Position numbers and translations under genes: made by a program
DNA from: Aquimarina sp. AU58
GTDB lineage: Bacteria > Bacteroidota > Bacteroidia > Flavobacteriales > Flavobacteriaceae
Length of the DNA: 64,000 bases
Direction: 5' to 3'
NCBI RefSeq assembly: GCF_900312745.1
Contig: NZ_OMPD01000014.1
Span: forward strand, 2,170,001 to 2,234,000
Notes under the pieces: generated by a model
What the model was told of the DNA's origin: nothing
The model's database searches: none
What the model saw: only the letters and a program-made list of their open reading frames with translations
Shown here: positions 46,739-55,919 of the stretch, piece by piece
Numbering within the stretch: the stretch's first letter is position 1
Layout of the letters: every line of letters starts with the position of its first letter

Positions 46739-47219
46739 AAAATATACACGATTACAAGCATTTACGATGTTAGAACTCGTTATTGGCATGGTGATATCAT
46801 CATTGGTCATTACAATGGTATATGTTATTTATGATAATTTATCCAGACAAGTCGTGGTTTATGCAGATCAACAAGATGATTTAATGACATATAACCAGTT
46901 TCAAAACCTTTTTTCAAAAGATGTTCAACTTAGTACATCTATAGCTATAGATGATGATAAACATATTGTATTAGAGGTTTCTAATAATGAAGTTCATTAT
47001 TTTTTCAAAACAGAAAAGATAATCAGAAAAGCAGAAGCTGTAGATACTTTTAATATAAAAGTTCTAGAGGTACAGTTTGACCAAAATGAAAAAATTGAGG
47101 AAAAATATCAACTTATAAAATTAAAGATTGAGGTACTGGGAGCAAGTTTTGACTTTTTTGAATCTAAAGAAGTTTCTCTTGCGTCGAGAATGAATAATTA
47201 TTTGCTGGATGAGTATTAA
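46725..47219 (+). CDS. type II secretion minor pseudopilin (GspJ-like)
   Basis: A 164-aa protein with prepilin site LQA-FTMLELVIGMVISSLV, giving Phe at +1 and Glu at +5. The residues after the membrane helix (VYVIYDNLSRQVVVYADQQDDL then FQNLFSKDVQLS) follow the GspJ pattern. Part of the pseudopilus. It overlaps both neighbours by about 11-14 bp. Confidence 0.7.
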   Translation: MLENKKYTRLQAFTMLELVIGMVISSLVITMVYVIYDNLSRQVVVYADQQDDLMTYNQFQNLFSKDVQLSTSIAIDDDKHIVLEVSNNEVHYFFKTEKIIRKAEAVDTFNIKVLEVQFDQNEKIEEKYQLIKLKIEVLGASFDFFESKEVSLASRMNNYLLDEY

Positions 47220-48342
47220 TATTTCAACATATAAAACAAAGAAAGTCACTAAGGCAAAGAAGAAAAACGATAGTTTTTTCTCTAAAGAAGTGAGTTTTGG
47301 TAATCGTTTTTCTGATAAAGATAAAATGGATTTCTATAAAGAACTTTCCGTTTTATTAAACTCTGGGGTAGATTTTAGAAAGGCACTCGAAATATTAAAA
47401 GACCAGCAAAAGAAAGAGAAACATAAAGATCTGATACAAGCAATAACAAAAGAAGTGGTACAAGGTAAAGCCTTATTCGAGGCGTTACGAGACTCTGGGA
47501 AATTCTCTCCGTATGAATACTTCAGTGTTAAAATAGGGGAAGAAACCAGAAAATTAGACGAAGTATTACTAGAGCTATTTCAGTACTTCGATAGAAAAGT
47601 AAAAATGAGAAGGCAGTTGTTATCGGTTTTTACATATCCTTCGTTTGTATTGCTGTTAACTTTTGGAGTGCTCTATTTTATGATGAAGTATGTCGTACCT
47701 ATGTTCGCTACTGTATTTAAACAGTTTGGAAAAGATTTACCAGACTTAACTAAAAAGATTATTTATGTTTCAGAGCATTTTTCGACCATAAGTATAGTTT
47801 TTGGTATTGTTTTGATTTCAATAATAGCTTTTCACTTTTACTTTAAAAATCATACTTTTTACAGAAAAGCAATATCCAATGTAATTATACGCCTCCCGTT
47901 TTTTGGTAAACTGGTAAGAAAAATATACATCACTCGTTTTTGTCAATCGTTAAGTTTATTATTATCTGCAAAAACTCCATTAGTAACTTCTTTGGATTTG
48001 GTGCAGCGTATGATATCCTTTTATCCATTAGAATCAAGTTTAGATATGATCAAAAAAGAGGTGACAAAAGGAACTCTTTTTTCAAAAGCGTTAGCCAAAC
48101 ATTCTATATACGATTTTAAATTGGTTTCACTTGTTAGCGTAGCCGAGCAAGTAAATAAATTAGATGATATGTTTGAGCGATTGGCTAAACAATATGATGA
48201 AGAAGTGCAGCACCAAACTAAGATGATTGGTGTTATTATGGAACCATTAATAATTGTAATCATAGGTTTGGTTGTAGGTACTGTGTTAATTGCAATGTAT
48301 TCACCTATGTTTGATTTAAGTAAAATTATTCAACCTTCTTAA
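47209..48342 (+). CDS. gspF: type II secretion inner-membrane platform protein GspF
   Basis: A 377-aa polytopic protein with the two tandem GspF/PilC domains: the first at about residues 45-165 (FYKELSVLLNSGVDFRKALE), the second at about 245-370 (FCQSLSLLLSAKTPLVTSLD). Membrane segments lie near 145-170, 195-215 and at the C-terminus (IIVIIGLVVGTVLIAMYSP). It anchors the GspE ATPase and the pseudopilus base. The start codon overlaps the GspJ-like gene by 11 bp. Confidence 0.9.
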   Translation: MSINISTYKTKKVTKAKKKNDSFFSKEVSFGNRFSDKDKMDFYKELSVLLNSGVDFRKALEILKDQQKKEKHKDLIQAITKEVVQGKALFEALRDSGKFSPYEYFSVKIGEETRKLDEVLLELFQYFDRKVKMRRQLLSVFTYPSFVLLLTFGVLYFMMKYVVPMFATVFKQFGKDLPDLTKKIIYVSEHFSTISIVFGIVLISIIAFHFYFKNHTFYRKAISNVIIRLPFFGKLVRKIYITRFCQSLSLLLSAKTPLVTSLDLVQRMISFYPLESSLDMIKKEVTKGTLFSKALAKHSIYDFKLVSLVSVAEQVNKLDDMFERLAKQYDEEVQHQTKMIGVIMEPLIIVIIGLVVGTVLIAMYSPMFDLSKIIQPS

Positions 48343-48351
48343 AAAAGGAAA

Positions 48352-48774
48352 ATGAAGATAAATAAAAACACCAGTAAAAAGGTTTATGTAAAGGCATATT
48401 CGATGTCAGAATTGGTAATTGTATTGTGTATTATCGGGATTTTAATACTATTGGTATTACCAAACCAAACTTCTGTAGTATCACAAGCAAAAGCTATTGA
48501 AGCTCAGAGTATGCTAAATCATTTGTACGGATTAGAGAAAAGCTATTTTTATCGAAACTCTAAGTATACAGCCGATTTTGAAGCTCTAGGCTTTGAACCT
48601 GCACTATCTATTAGTGAAGGAGGACAGGCTGTGTATAGAATTGAGATCACAGAGGCGTCTACTAATTCTTTTAGAGCCAGAGCGGTTTCTCTATCTGATT
48701 TTGATGGCGATGGTACTTTTAATACCTGGGAGATTGATCATAATAAGTTATTAAAAGAAACGGTAAAGGACTAA
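48352..48774 (+). CDS. gspG: type II secretion major pseudopilin GspG-like
   Basis: A 140-aa pseudopilin. Leader cleavage after Ala (VKA-YSMSELVIVLCIIGIL) gives Tyr at +1 and Glu at +5. The C-terminal acidic loop SDFDGDGTFNTWEIDHN resembles the calcium-binding loop of GspG. It would be the main building block of the pseudopilus. It starts 9 bp after gspF and its stop overlaps the prepilin peptidase start by one base. Confidence 0.8.
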   Translation: MKINKNTSKKVYVKAYSMSELVIVLCIIGILILLVLPNQTSVVSQAKAIEAQSMLNHLYGLEKSYFYRNSKYTADFEALGFEPALSISEGGQAVYRIEITEASTNSFRARAVSLSDFDGDGTFNTWEIDHNKLLKETVKD

Positions 48775-49259
48775 TGACATACGTATTAGTATCTATTTTA
48801 TTCATCTCTTTGGGGATAATGCTATATCAAGATGTCAGGTATAGGCATATACATATTGGGCTACCTATTTTGGTGTTTGTGGTGAGTATGTATATGAATA
48901 AAGATATCATAGTTCTTTTTGATGGTTTGAAATCATTGGCATTTATCGGAATTAATTTCATTTCAATTGTAGCATATTTTTCCATTAAAAAATCAAAATT
49001 TCAAAACCCATTTCAACAATATATTGGTATAGGAGATTTGGTGTTTTTAATCGCTGTAACCCCTCTCTTTTCCTTTAGAAATTATATGCTGTTCTTTATT
49101 TCTGGGATGATATTGTCTTTAGTATTGTATGCGATATTTCAGAATAAAAGCGAACAGAAAACAATACCATTAGCAGGATATTTATCACTATATATCATTG
49201 GTTTGATGATTCCTAATCTATTTTTATCAACTAACATTTTTTACGACTTTATCATTTGA
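48774..49259 (+). CDS. short A24-family prepilin peptidase (GspO-like)
   Basis: A 161-aa membrane aspartyl protease that would cut the leaders of the four pseudopilin-like proteins. Catalytic Asp near residue 20 (YQDVRYRHI) and the GxGD motif YIGIGDLVFL near 83 are both present. It has about five membrane segments. It lacks the N-terminal zinc-binding and methyltransferase domain of classic GspO/PilD (about 260-290 aa), so it resembles TadV/FlaK-like short peptidases. Its stop overlaps the TTG start of gspE by 4 bp. Confidence 0.8.
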   Translation: MTYVLVSILFISLGIMLYQDVRYRHIHIGLPILVFVVSMYMNKDIIVLFDGLKSLAFIGINFISIVAYFSIKKSKFQNPFQQYIGIGDLVFLIAVTPLFSFRNYMLFFISGMILSLVLYAIFQNKSEQKTIPLAGYLSLYIIGLMIPNLFLSTNIFYDFII

Positions 49260-50671
49260 GCACTGATACCAACATACAAATATCTGTAGAACTAAAACAG
49301 CTTATTAATGCTGATTTAGCACATCATTATAGTATTATTCCTAAGAACAATACCGAAGATGTAATGGAACTCTATATTGATGCAGAAAAAGTAAATTCTC
49401 AGGTCAAGGAAGAATTAGAATTGTATTTGGGAAAACCATTAAAGTTTGATGAGATTTCGTCAGAGAGACTAAATAAAGCATTGTTTGTCTATTACAGAAA
49501 GAATAATAGAGATCAGGAAGCAACACAAAGTATATCTACTGTAGAAAGTAGCTTTTTGGATACTTTGATTTTTGAAGCTAAATCTATTGGTAGTAGTGAT
49601 ATTCATTTCGAAGTGTATGAAGAAGAAGCAAGAGCAAGACTGCGTATTGATGGCGTTTTAGTTGAAAAATATAAAATTCCTAAAGAGAGTTATTTAGAAT
49701 TAGTAAATAAGATCAAAATAGAATCTAATCTAGATATCACAGAAAAAAGATTACCACAAGACGGAAGGATTGATTATAAAGATTTTGATATTAGGGTTTC
49801 TATATTACCCACCTTACATGGTGAAAAAGTGGTGATGCGTCTGTTAGGAAAAGATGCTTCTAATATTAGATTAGAAGATCTGGGGTTAGAGTCAGAAGAA
49901 AAAGAAAAATATCTTGAAGCTGTAAAAAAGAATAATGGTATTGTACTAATTAGCGGGCCTACCGGATCTGGTAAAACAACAACACTATATGCTACGCTAA
50001 AACTTCTTAATGATGTAAAAAGAAATATAGTAACTGTAGAAGATCCGATTGAATATACATTAAAGGGAATTAATCAAGTACAACTTAAAGAAGACATCGG
50101 ACTTACTTTTTCTTCTGCATTACGGTCATTTTTACGACAAGATCCAGATATAATCATGTTAGGGGAAATCAGGGATGCCGAGACAGCTAAAATGGCTATC
50201 AGAGCTTCATTAACGGGACATTTAGTATTGTCTACAATACATACTAATTCTGCACTGGGAACCATATCCAGATTAGTTGATATGGGAGTTCCTGCATTTT
50301 ATATTGCAGAGACCTTAAACCTATCTGTAGCACAGCGATTGGTTAGAAAGTTATGTCCACATTGTAAAAAAGAGACTCCTTTTAATGAAGAAGAACTTCC
50401 TAGAAATTACAAACTTCCTAGGGCCTTATCTACACATCATATGCCAGTAGGATGCACAGAATGTTACTATACCGGGTATAAGGGTAGAAGAGCAATTTAT
50501 GAAATTGTATCGATCACAGATGATGTAGTGAATGCTATTAAAAATAATAGTCATAATCTAGAACAAAATATAAGTTATAAATACCAAAGCCTCGCGGATA
50601 AAGCTTTTAATTTATTAGAAGAAGGGGAAACTTCTCTCGAAGAAATTTATTCGCTGCTAATCAAAGCTTAA
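49256..50671 (+). CDS. gspE: type II secretion ATPase GspE
   Basis: A 471-aa cytoplasmic hexameric ATPase that drives pseudopilus assembly. Walker A GPTGSGKTTTLYATL near residue 240, Asp box around VTVEDPIEY, Walker B DPDIIMLGEIRD near 300 and the His box TGHLVLSTIHTNSA near 322. A C-terminal zinc-binding site with four cysteines is seen (LCPHCKK and CTECYYTGYKGR, about 372-408). The N-terminal N1E-type domain is short. The start is TTG at 49256, fixed by overlap with the upstream stop. Confidence 0.95.
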   Translation: MSTDTNIQISVELKQLINADLAHHYSIIPKNNTEDVMELYIDAEKVNSQVKEELELYLGKPLKFDEISSERLNKALFVYYRKNNRDQEATQSISTVESSFLDTLIFEAKSIGSSDIHFEVYEEEARARLRIDGVLVEKYKIPKESYLELVNKIKIESNLDITEKRLPQDGRIDYKDFDIRVSILPTLHGEKVVMRLLGKDASNIRLEDLGLESEEKEKYLEAVKKNNGIVLISGPTGSGKTTTLYATLKLLNDVKRNIVTVEDPIEYTLKGINQVQLKEDIGLTFSSALRSFLRQDPDIIMLGEIRDAETAKMAIRASLTGHLVLSTIHTNSALGTISRLVDMGVPAFYIAETLNLSVAQRLVRKLCPHCKKETPFNEEELPRNYKLPRALSTHHMPVGCTECYYTGYKGRRAIYEIVSITDDVVNAIKNNSHNLEQNISYKYQSLADKAFNLLEEGETSLEEIYSLLIKA

Positions 50672-50673
50672 TT

Positions 50674-52569
50674 ATGAAGAAATTTTTATATTATATAGTA
50701 TTAGTTTGTGTAATTCCACTTTCGTATGGACAGCAAGACATGCAAAAGATCGAGGAACAAATTAATGCATATGCAGAAGAAACTCCCGAACTTAATGAAA
50801 CGATACAGATTGATGTTTCGGGACTTACACTATATGATTTTCTAACCTCTGTTGCGATAGAGCACAAGCTCAATATAAGTGCAGATCCGGATCTTAACCA
50901 GATTGTTTCCAGTAGTTTTTTTAATGTACCTGTTAAAGATGTGTTTCTTTTTGTAATCAAGAAATATAATCTAAGTATAGAGTTTATAAACAAAATTATT
51001 GTTTTTAAGAAAACTATAAAACCAAAAGAACTTCCAAAACCAAAAGTACTTAAAGAAATCGATGTCACTTATAATAGCCAAAATGATTTCTTAGCAATTA
51101 AACTTAAAAATGATTCTCTGTCTCGCGTAGCTAAAAAGATCACCGATGTATCGGGTAAAAATGTAATCTTAGGACCTAATGTGAAAAATGAAAAAGTTTC
51201 TGCTTATATCTTAAATAGACCATTTGATCAGGTAATGGAGATGATGGCTAAATCTAATAAATTAATAGTGACCAAAGATGATAATGGGTTTTACTATGTA
51301 GAAAAAGATCAAGCGCCAGCAGCGGGTACAGCTACTAGATCATCGAGGAAAGGTAAGAAAACCAGGAGTCCAGAATCATCAGCAGAAATAACGGTTCTTC
51401 CAAGTGGGTTTTTGAGTGTTCAGGCATTTGATGCCGATGTTACTTCGTTGATATTAGAAGCAGCAGAAAAGCTCAATGTAAACTATTTCATGTATGATAA
51501 ACCTGCAGGAGCTACAACAACATTGGTAGTAAATGAAATTACTTTTGATGAGCTTTTGGATCATGTTTTTATGGGCAAAAACAGTACCTATAAAAAAACA
51601 GATGATTTTTATCTTATCGGAGATCAAAATGGAGAAGGACTAAGGAGTACAGAACTTATACAACTAGAAAATAGAACAATAGAAACTGTTTTAGAAACAT
51701 TGCCTAAGAACTTAATAGAAAACGTAGAACTTAAGGAATTTATAGAACTTAATGGATTCGTGGTTTCTGGTTCAAGACCAAGAATATTAGAGCTAAAAGA
51801 ATATATAAAACAAATTGATAAAGTAGTACCCATGATCCTTATAGAGGTGTTGATAGTACAATATCAAAAAGGGTACGACATTCAAACCGGGATTAAAGCC
51901 GGGATAGATAAAAAAGAGAGAGTTACTTCTGGAGTTTTATTTCCACAATCTGAAGTTACTATAAATTCATCTTCTGTAAATAAGTTGATCGATGCCTTTA
52001 ATGGGTTTGGTATTTTTAACCTGGGTAAAGTTGCAAAAGACTTCTATCTTAGTTTAAAAGCTCTAGAAAATAATTCTATAATCCGATTGCAATCGACTCC
52101 CAAGATTTCTACACTAAGTGGCCATGAAGCAAAAATTTCTATCGGAGAAACTAATTATTACTTCGAACAAAATAATAGGTTGATTAATAATGGAGTCAGT
52201 AGTGATATTTTACAATCAGGTCAATGGAAAGCTACAGATGCAAATTTAAGTGTTAATATAAAACCTTTTGTCTCTAAAGATGAGCAAATAACACTTACTA
52301 TTGTCGTAGAAAAGAGCGCCTTTTTAGGAAGAGCAGGAGAGAACGCTCCACCAGGAAAATCAACCCAGCAGTTTGAGTCTTTGGTTCGAGTACGAAATGG
52401 TGAAATGATACTTCTGGGAGGACTGGATGAATTAGAAAAAGAAAACTCTGGAACAGGAACACCTGTTTTATCTAGAATACCAATACTAAAATGGTTTTTT
52501 AGTAGTAAGATCAAGAGAAAAAATAAATCAAAGTTACACGTGTTTATAAAACCGACCGTTGTTTACTAA
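50674..52569 (+). CDS. gspD: type II secretion outer-membrane secretin GspD
   Basis: A 631-aa secretin with signal peptide (MKKFLYYIVLVCVIPLSYGQ). N-terminal N0/N1-type domains cover about residues 45-220, with a Lys/Arg/Ser-rich linker near 220-240. The C-terminal secretin domain (about 385-630) includes LIEVLIVQYQKGYDIQTG, SIIRLQSTPKISTLSGHEA and the end GGLDELEKENSGTGTPVLSRIPILKWFFS, which is the classic secretin signature. It forms the outer-membrane gate. Directly follows gspE with a 2-bp gap. Confidence 0.93.
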   Translation: MKKFLYYIVLVCVIPLSYGQQDMQKIEEQINAYAEETPELNETIQIDVSGLTLYDFLTSVAIEHKLNISADPDLNQIVSSSFFNVPVKDVFLFVIKKYNLSIEFINKIIVFKKTIKPKELPKPKVLKEIDVTYNSQNDFLAIKLKNDSLSRVAKKITDVSGKNVILGPNVKNEKVSAYILNRPFDQVMEMMAKSNKLIVTKDDNGFYYVEKDQAPAAGTATRSSRKGKKTRSPESSAEITVLPSGFLSVQAFDADVTSLILEAAEKLNVNYFMYDKPAGATTTLVVNEITFDELLDHVFMGKNSTYKKTDDFYLIGDQNGEGLRSTELIQLENRTIETVLETLPKNLIENVELKEFIELNGFVVSGSRPRILELKEYIKQIDKVVPMILIEVLIVQYQKGYDIQTGIKAGIDKKERVTSGVLFPQSEVTINSSSVNKLIDAFNGFGIFNLGKVAKDFYLSLKALENNSIIRLQSTPKISTLSGHEAKISIGETNYYFEQNNRLINNGVSSDILQSGQWKATDANLSVNIKPFVSKDEQITLTIVVEKSAFLGRAGENAPPGKSTQQFESLVRVRNGEMILLGGLDELEKENSGTGTPVLSRIPILKWFFSSKIKRKNKSKLHVFIKPTVVY

Positions 52570-53756
52570 TGTTAGAACAGATAAAAAATAATATTTTAAA
52601 GCCTTTTCAGGAAAAAAAATACGCTATTGTAGGTGTAATATTGGGGAATACTCCAATATACAATGTGCTTATAGTAGATAAGAAATCTGATGCTTTGTCT
52701 GTAGAAACTTCTTTTTCTACAGAGGATTTTAACGTTGTTAAAGATAAAGTGAATACATCGGTTCCTTTACTTCTTAATTTTTATGGAAAAGGAATTATAA
52801 ATAAACAAGTTTCTGCAAAAGGAAACTATTTAAAAGAAGTATTGTTTAACGCTTCTATTGATGATTTTTATATTTATGAACTACACCAAAATCAACAAAA
52901 TTTTATTTCAATTGTAAGAAAAGATGTCTTAGAAAAATTCTTTACATTGTTTTTAGAAAATAAATATTTGGTTGTAGATTATAGTATTGGCCCTTTTGTA
53001 GGAGTACTATTTAATGGGCTATCTAATACATCATCAATTATTTCTGCCGATTATGAATTAAGTTTTGAAGATGATTACCTAACAGAAACCCAAAAACTGG
53101 ATACTATTACCAAGGAATATATCTTGGGGGAGGAGAAGATTAACAATACTCAGGTTCCTTTATTTTCTACACTACTTCATTATTTATATCCATCAGATGA
53201 TTTTAGCTACGATACAGAATTTTTAATAGAGAATAAAAAAGAAAATGTACTTAAAAAGGCATTTAATACCGTAGCTACAGTATTGGGGATTTTTTTCCTG
53301 TCTGCATTATTGATTAGCTATTTGTTATTGAATTACTATAATGATAAGTATGTAAGTTATGAATCTCAATTATATAACCTTAATGATACTTATAATCAGG
53401 TAAAAAAAATAGAAAGCGAAAAAGAGAACAAAAAAAAAATACTTCAGGAATCGGGTATTTTAAATCAGAACTTTCTTTCTTTTTATATGTATCGTATTGT
53501 AAACTCAATTCCTGATAACGTAGGGCTTAATAGCTTGAAGGTTAACCCTACACAGAAAAAGATCAAGAATTTTGAAAAGATAATATTTGAAACAAATACC
53601 ATTATTATTAATGGTAATTCTAGTTCGAGTATGCCAATTAATTCTTGGGTTAAAGAATTAAAGAAGGAAAAATGGATTTCCAAAATAGAGATTTTGGATT
53701 TTAGTAAGAGTAGAAATAAAAAAAGTGAATTCACTTTAAAAATCGTTGTAAAATAG
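52569..53756 (+). CDS. GspL-like T2SS inner-membrane assembly protein
   Basis: A 395-aa protein. The first about 230 residues look like a degenerate actin-like (PilM/GspL cytoplasmic) domain. One membrane helix (GIFFLSALLISYLLLNYY, near 240-257) is followed by a coiled coil and a ferredoxin-like periplasmic domain (SIPDNVGLNSLKV, then IIINGNSSSSMPINSWVKEL), as in GspL or a PilM-PilN fusion. It links GspE to the envelope. The start overlaps gspD by one base and the stop overlaps the next GTG. Confidence 0.7.
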   Translation: MLEQIKNNILKPFQEKKYAIVGVILGNTPIYNVLIVDKKSDALSVETSFSTEDFNVVKDKVNTSVPLLLNFYGKGIINKQVSAKGNYLKEVLFNASIDDFYIYELHQNQQNFISIVRKDVLEKFFTLFLENKYLVVDYSIGPFVGVLFNGLSNTSSIISADYELSFEDDYLTETQKLDTITKEYILGEEKINNTQVPLFSTLLHYLYPSDDFSYDTEFLIENKKENVLKKAFNTVATVLGIFFLSALLISYLLLNYYNDKYVSYESQLYNLNDTYNQVKKIESEKENKKKILQESGILNQNFLSFYMYRIVNSIPDNVGLNSLKVNPTQKKIKNFEKIIFETNTIIINGNSSSSMPINSWVKELKKEKWISKIEILDFSKSRNKKSEFTLKIVVK

Positions 53757-54280
53757 TGTTTGCAAATCTAACATATAAACAAAAATTAATTGGACTTATA
53801 GCAATTGGAATATTGCTATTCATGGCAGCGAATAAGAGATCTTTTAAAATCACTCGACATGCCTATGATCAGGTTCGACAGTTAGAAGATAAGTTAGCAT
53901 ATGTAAACTCATCAACAACCGATGTTACTCAAACACAGGCAGAATTAAAGTTTTATGATAAAATAATAGGAAAACAGGGAGTAGAACCTGAAGAAATACA
54001 ACAACAAATACTGGATTTTGTATCTACTTATGATAATGTATATGTTTTTAACTTAGATGAAATCCATATAGCAGAAAGTAATGGTTTTAATGTAATTAGT
54101 AATCAATTAACACTGGAAGGAGATTTTAACGGACTATTAGAAATAGTGTATGCATTTGAGAAAGAGTTTAAGTTTTCAAATATTGTTAGTATTTCATTTG
54201 TAAAAGAAAAAGAATTCCAAACACGAAAAAATAAATTAAGAGTAAAGATAATATTTCAGAATTATGAAAAAAATAGTTAA
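53756..54280 (+). CDS. GspM/PilO-like T2SS inner-membrane protein
   Basis: A 174-aa protein with an N-terminal membrane helix (KLIGLIAIGILLFMAANK), a coiled coil (RQLEDKLAYVNSS) and a ferredoxin-like periplasmic domain, as in GspM or PilO, the partner of GspL. GTG start overlapping the upstream stop. Confidence 0.65.
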   Translation: MFANLTYKQKLIGLIAIGILLFMAANKRSFKITRHAYDQVRQLEDKLAYVNSSTTDVTQTQAELKFYDKIIGKQGVEPEEIQQQILDFVSTYDNVYVFNLDEIHIAESNGFNVISNQLTLEGDFNGLLEIVYAFEKEFKFSNIVSISFVKEKEFQTRKNKLRVKIIFQNYEKNS

Positions 54281-55223
54281 TATAGGTATAGTTTTTAGCA
54301 GTTTGTTTCTGTTGATAGCGTGCGATGATGTCCTCGAAGAAGATATTACAGATGATTTGGTAACAACGGTAGCACCAAAAGATAAAAGTAATCTCGATGG
54401 TAATTCGGTTCAGTTTAGATGGGATGAATTAGGAGATGCAGATGATTATAGAATACAGGTAGTAGAAGAGGCTACACAAAGAAGTGTGTTAGATTCATTA
54501 GTTAAAGGGAATAACTTTACATATGGACTTAATCCTGGTGAATATAGCTGGAGGATACGAGGAGAAAATTTTGCATATACAACTGCTTATAGTTTTCCTA
54601 TTTCTTTTACACTTTCTGTATCAGACGATTTAACAAACCAAACTGTGTTTCTAACATCACCATCAGAGAATTTTTATACGAATAAAGATGCTTTAATATT
54701 AACCTGGGATAGAATTCAGGCAGCAACTTCATATACTGTAGTGGTTGATAAGACCATTCAAGGAAATACAGCTACCGAAATCCAGACTCCTGATTTAACT
54801 AATAATAACTTTACACTTAGTTCTACCGTCTTGAGTGAAGATGCAATATATACCTGGAAAGTAAAAGGTGTAAATGATAATAGTGAAACCAAATTCTCAA
54901 CGAGAAAGATTTTTCTAGATACCCAGGCACCTAATCAACCCACCTTAGCATCTCCTAATAACGATGCAAAAGGATCATCTCCTATTACTTTTACCTGGAA
55001 TATACCTAGTGATACCGGAGAAATACAATCTACACTATCCAGCGTTATAGAGGTAGCAACAGATAGTGGTTTTGCCACCATAATTGAAACTGTTCCGACT
55101 AGTTCGAACTCTCAGGAAATAACATTTTCTAATTTGGGAGATTACTATTGGAGAGTGAGAATCTTAGATCAAGCGGGTAATAAGAGTATTTATAGTGAAG
55201 TTAGAAAAATAACGGTTGAGTAA
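54264..55223 (+). CDS. fibronectin type III-like lipoprotein in the T2SS operon
   Basis: A 319-aa lipoprotein: signal peptide ending FLLIACDDV. Three Fn3-like beta sandwiches can be seen, each with a hydrophobic strand W-x-E/D-L or W-x-R-I followed by YRIQV / YTVVV (FRWDELGDADDYRIQV near 55, LTWDRIQAATSYTVVV near 152, FTWNIPSDTG near 245). It overlaps the GspM-like gene by 17 bp, so it belongs to the operon. It is not a standard T2SS part; it may be a pilotin substitute, a surface partner or a substrate. Confidence 0.65.
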   Translation: MKKIVNIGIVFSSLFLLIACDDVLEEDITDDLVTTVAPKDKSNLDGNSVQFRWDELGDADDYRIQVVEEATQRSVLDSLVKGNNFTYGLNPGEYSWRIRGENFAYTTAYSFPISFTLSVSDDLTNQTVFLTSPSENFYTNKDALILTWDRIQAATSYTVVVDKTIQGNTATEIQTPDLTNNNFTLSSTVLSEDAIYTWKVKGVNDNSETKFSTRKIFLDTQAPNQPTLASPNNDAKGSSPITFTWNIPSDTGEIQSTLSSVIEVATDSGFATIIETVPTSSNSQEITFSNLGDYYWRVRILDQAGNKSIYSEVRKITVE

Positions 55224-55255
55224 ATAAAACCTAACGAATTGTAATTTTTAGGCTA

Positions 55256-55765
55256 GTGAATAAAAAGATTTTAAATAGCGTTCTGATTTTTTTTATGCTT
55301 GTCATCTGGGCAATTGTTTTTAGTAAAATTTTTAATTTTTTTGGAAACAATTTGGAAGAGAGCAACGTATCGGTTAATCCAATTACTATTGTGGATCCCA
55401 GAATGAATTTTTCGAAAGATACTTTTGATCTTAGAAAAGTTGAAAGAGACCCATTCTTAGGAAAATATGTTGTTTTTAGAGCTAAAAAGCGTAAAAAAAA
55501 TACGAAACTAGTATCGAATAACAAGTCTAAGAAAACAAATGTTACTCCTAATAGCGTTAAGAAACCATGGCCTAAATTAAGTTATCATGGTTATGTAAAA
55601 GGATCTAAAAGTACTTCGGAACTAATCTTAATTAGAATGAACAATAAATTTTATAAGATTAGAGAAGGGGATATGCTAGAAGATATTTCGGTAAAAAAAA
55701 TATTTAGAGATTCTATAATTATAAAAAGAAGCAGAGAAAGTAAAACCGTATTAAAAAGTAAATAA
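55256..55765 (+). CDS. GspC/PilP-like T2SS protein
   Basis: A 169-aa protein with an N-terminal membrane helix (LIFFMLVIWAIVFSKIF), the RDPFLG motif near residue 63 typical of PilP and GspC proteins, a lysine-rich linker, and a small beta domain (LSYHGYVKGSKSTSELILIR, YKIREGDMLEDISVKKI) like the GspC homology region. It would connect inner-membrane platform and secretin. No PDZ domain. GTG start. Last gene of the operon. Confidence 0.75.
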   Translation: MNKKILNSVLIFFMLVIWAIVFSKIFNFFGNNLEESNVSVNPITIVDPRMNFSKDTFDLRKVERDPFLGKYVVFRAKKRKKNTKLVSNNKSKKTNVTPNSVKKPWPKLSYHGYVKGSKSTSELILIRMNNKFYKIREGDMLEDISVKKIFRDSIIIKRSRESKTVLKSK

Positions 55766-55769
55766 TAAA

Positions 55770-55805
55770 CTGGGTATACTATTAAATTATACCCAGAATA
55801 TTTTC
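55770..55805 (+). terminator. Rho-independent terminator of the T2SS operon
   Basis: CTGGGTATA (55770-55778) pairs with TATACCCAG (55788-55796), followed by AATATTTTCT. It closes the operon. Confidence 0.75.
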
Positions 55806-55919
55806 TGTAATTTAGAAAATATACCACTTCATCATCTTGCACTATATATTCTAAAAAGTATATTCTTAAGCTCTTTAAGAAAAACTTCTATTGGTTTTAG
55901 TGATTAATATACTGTTGAG

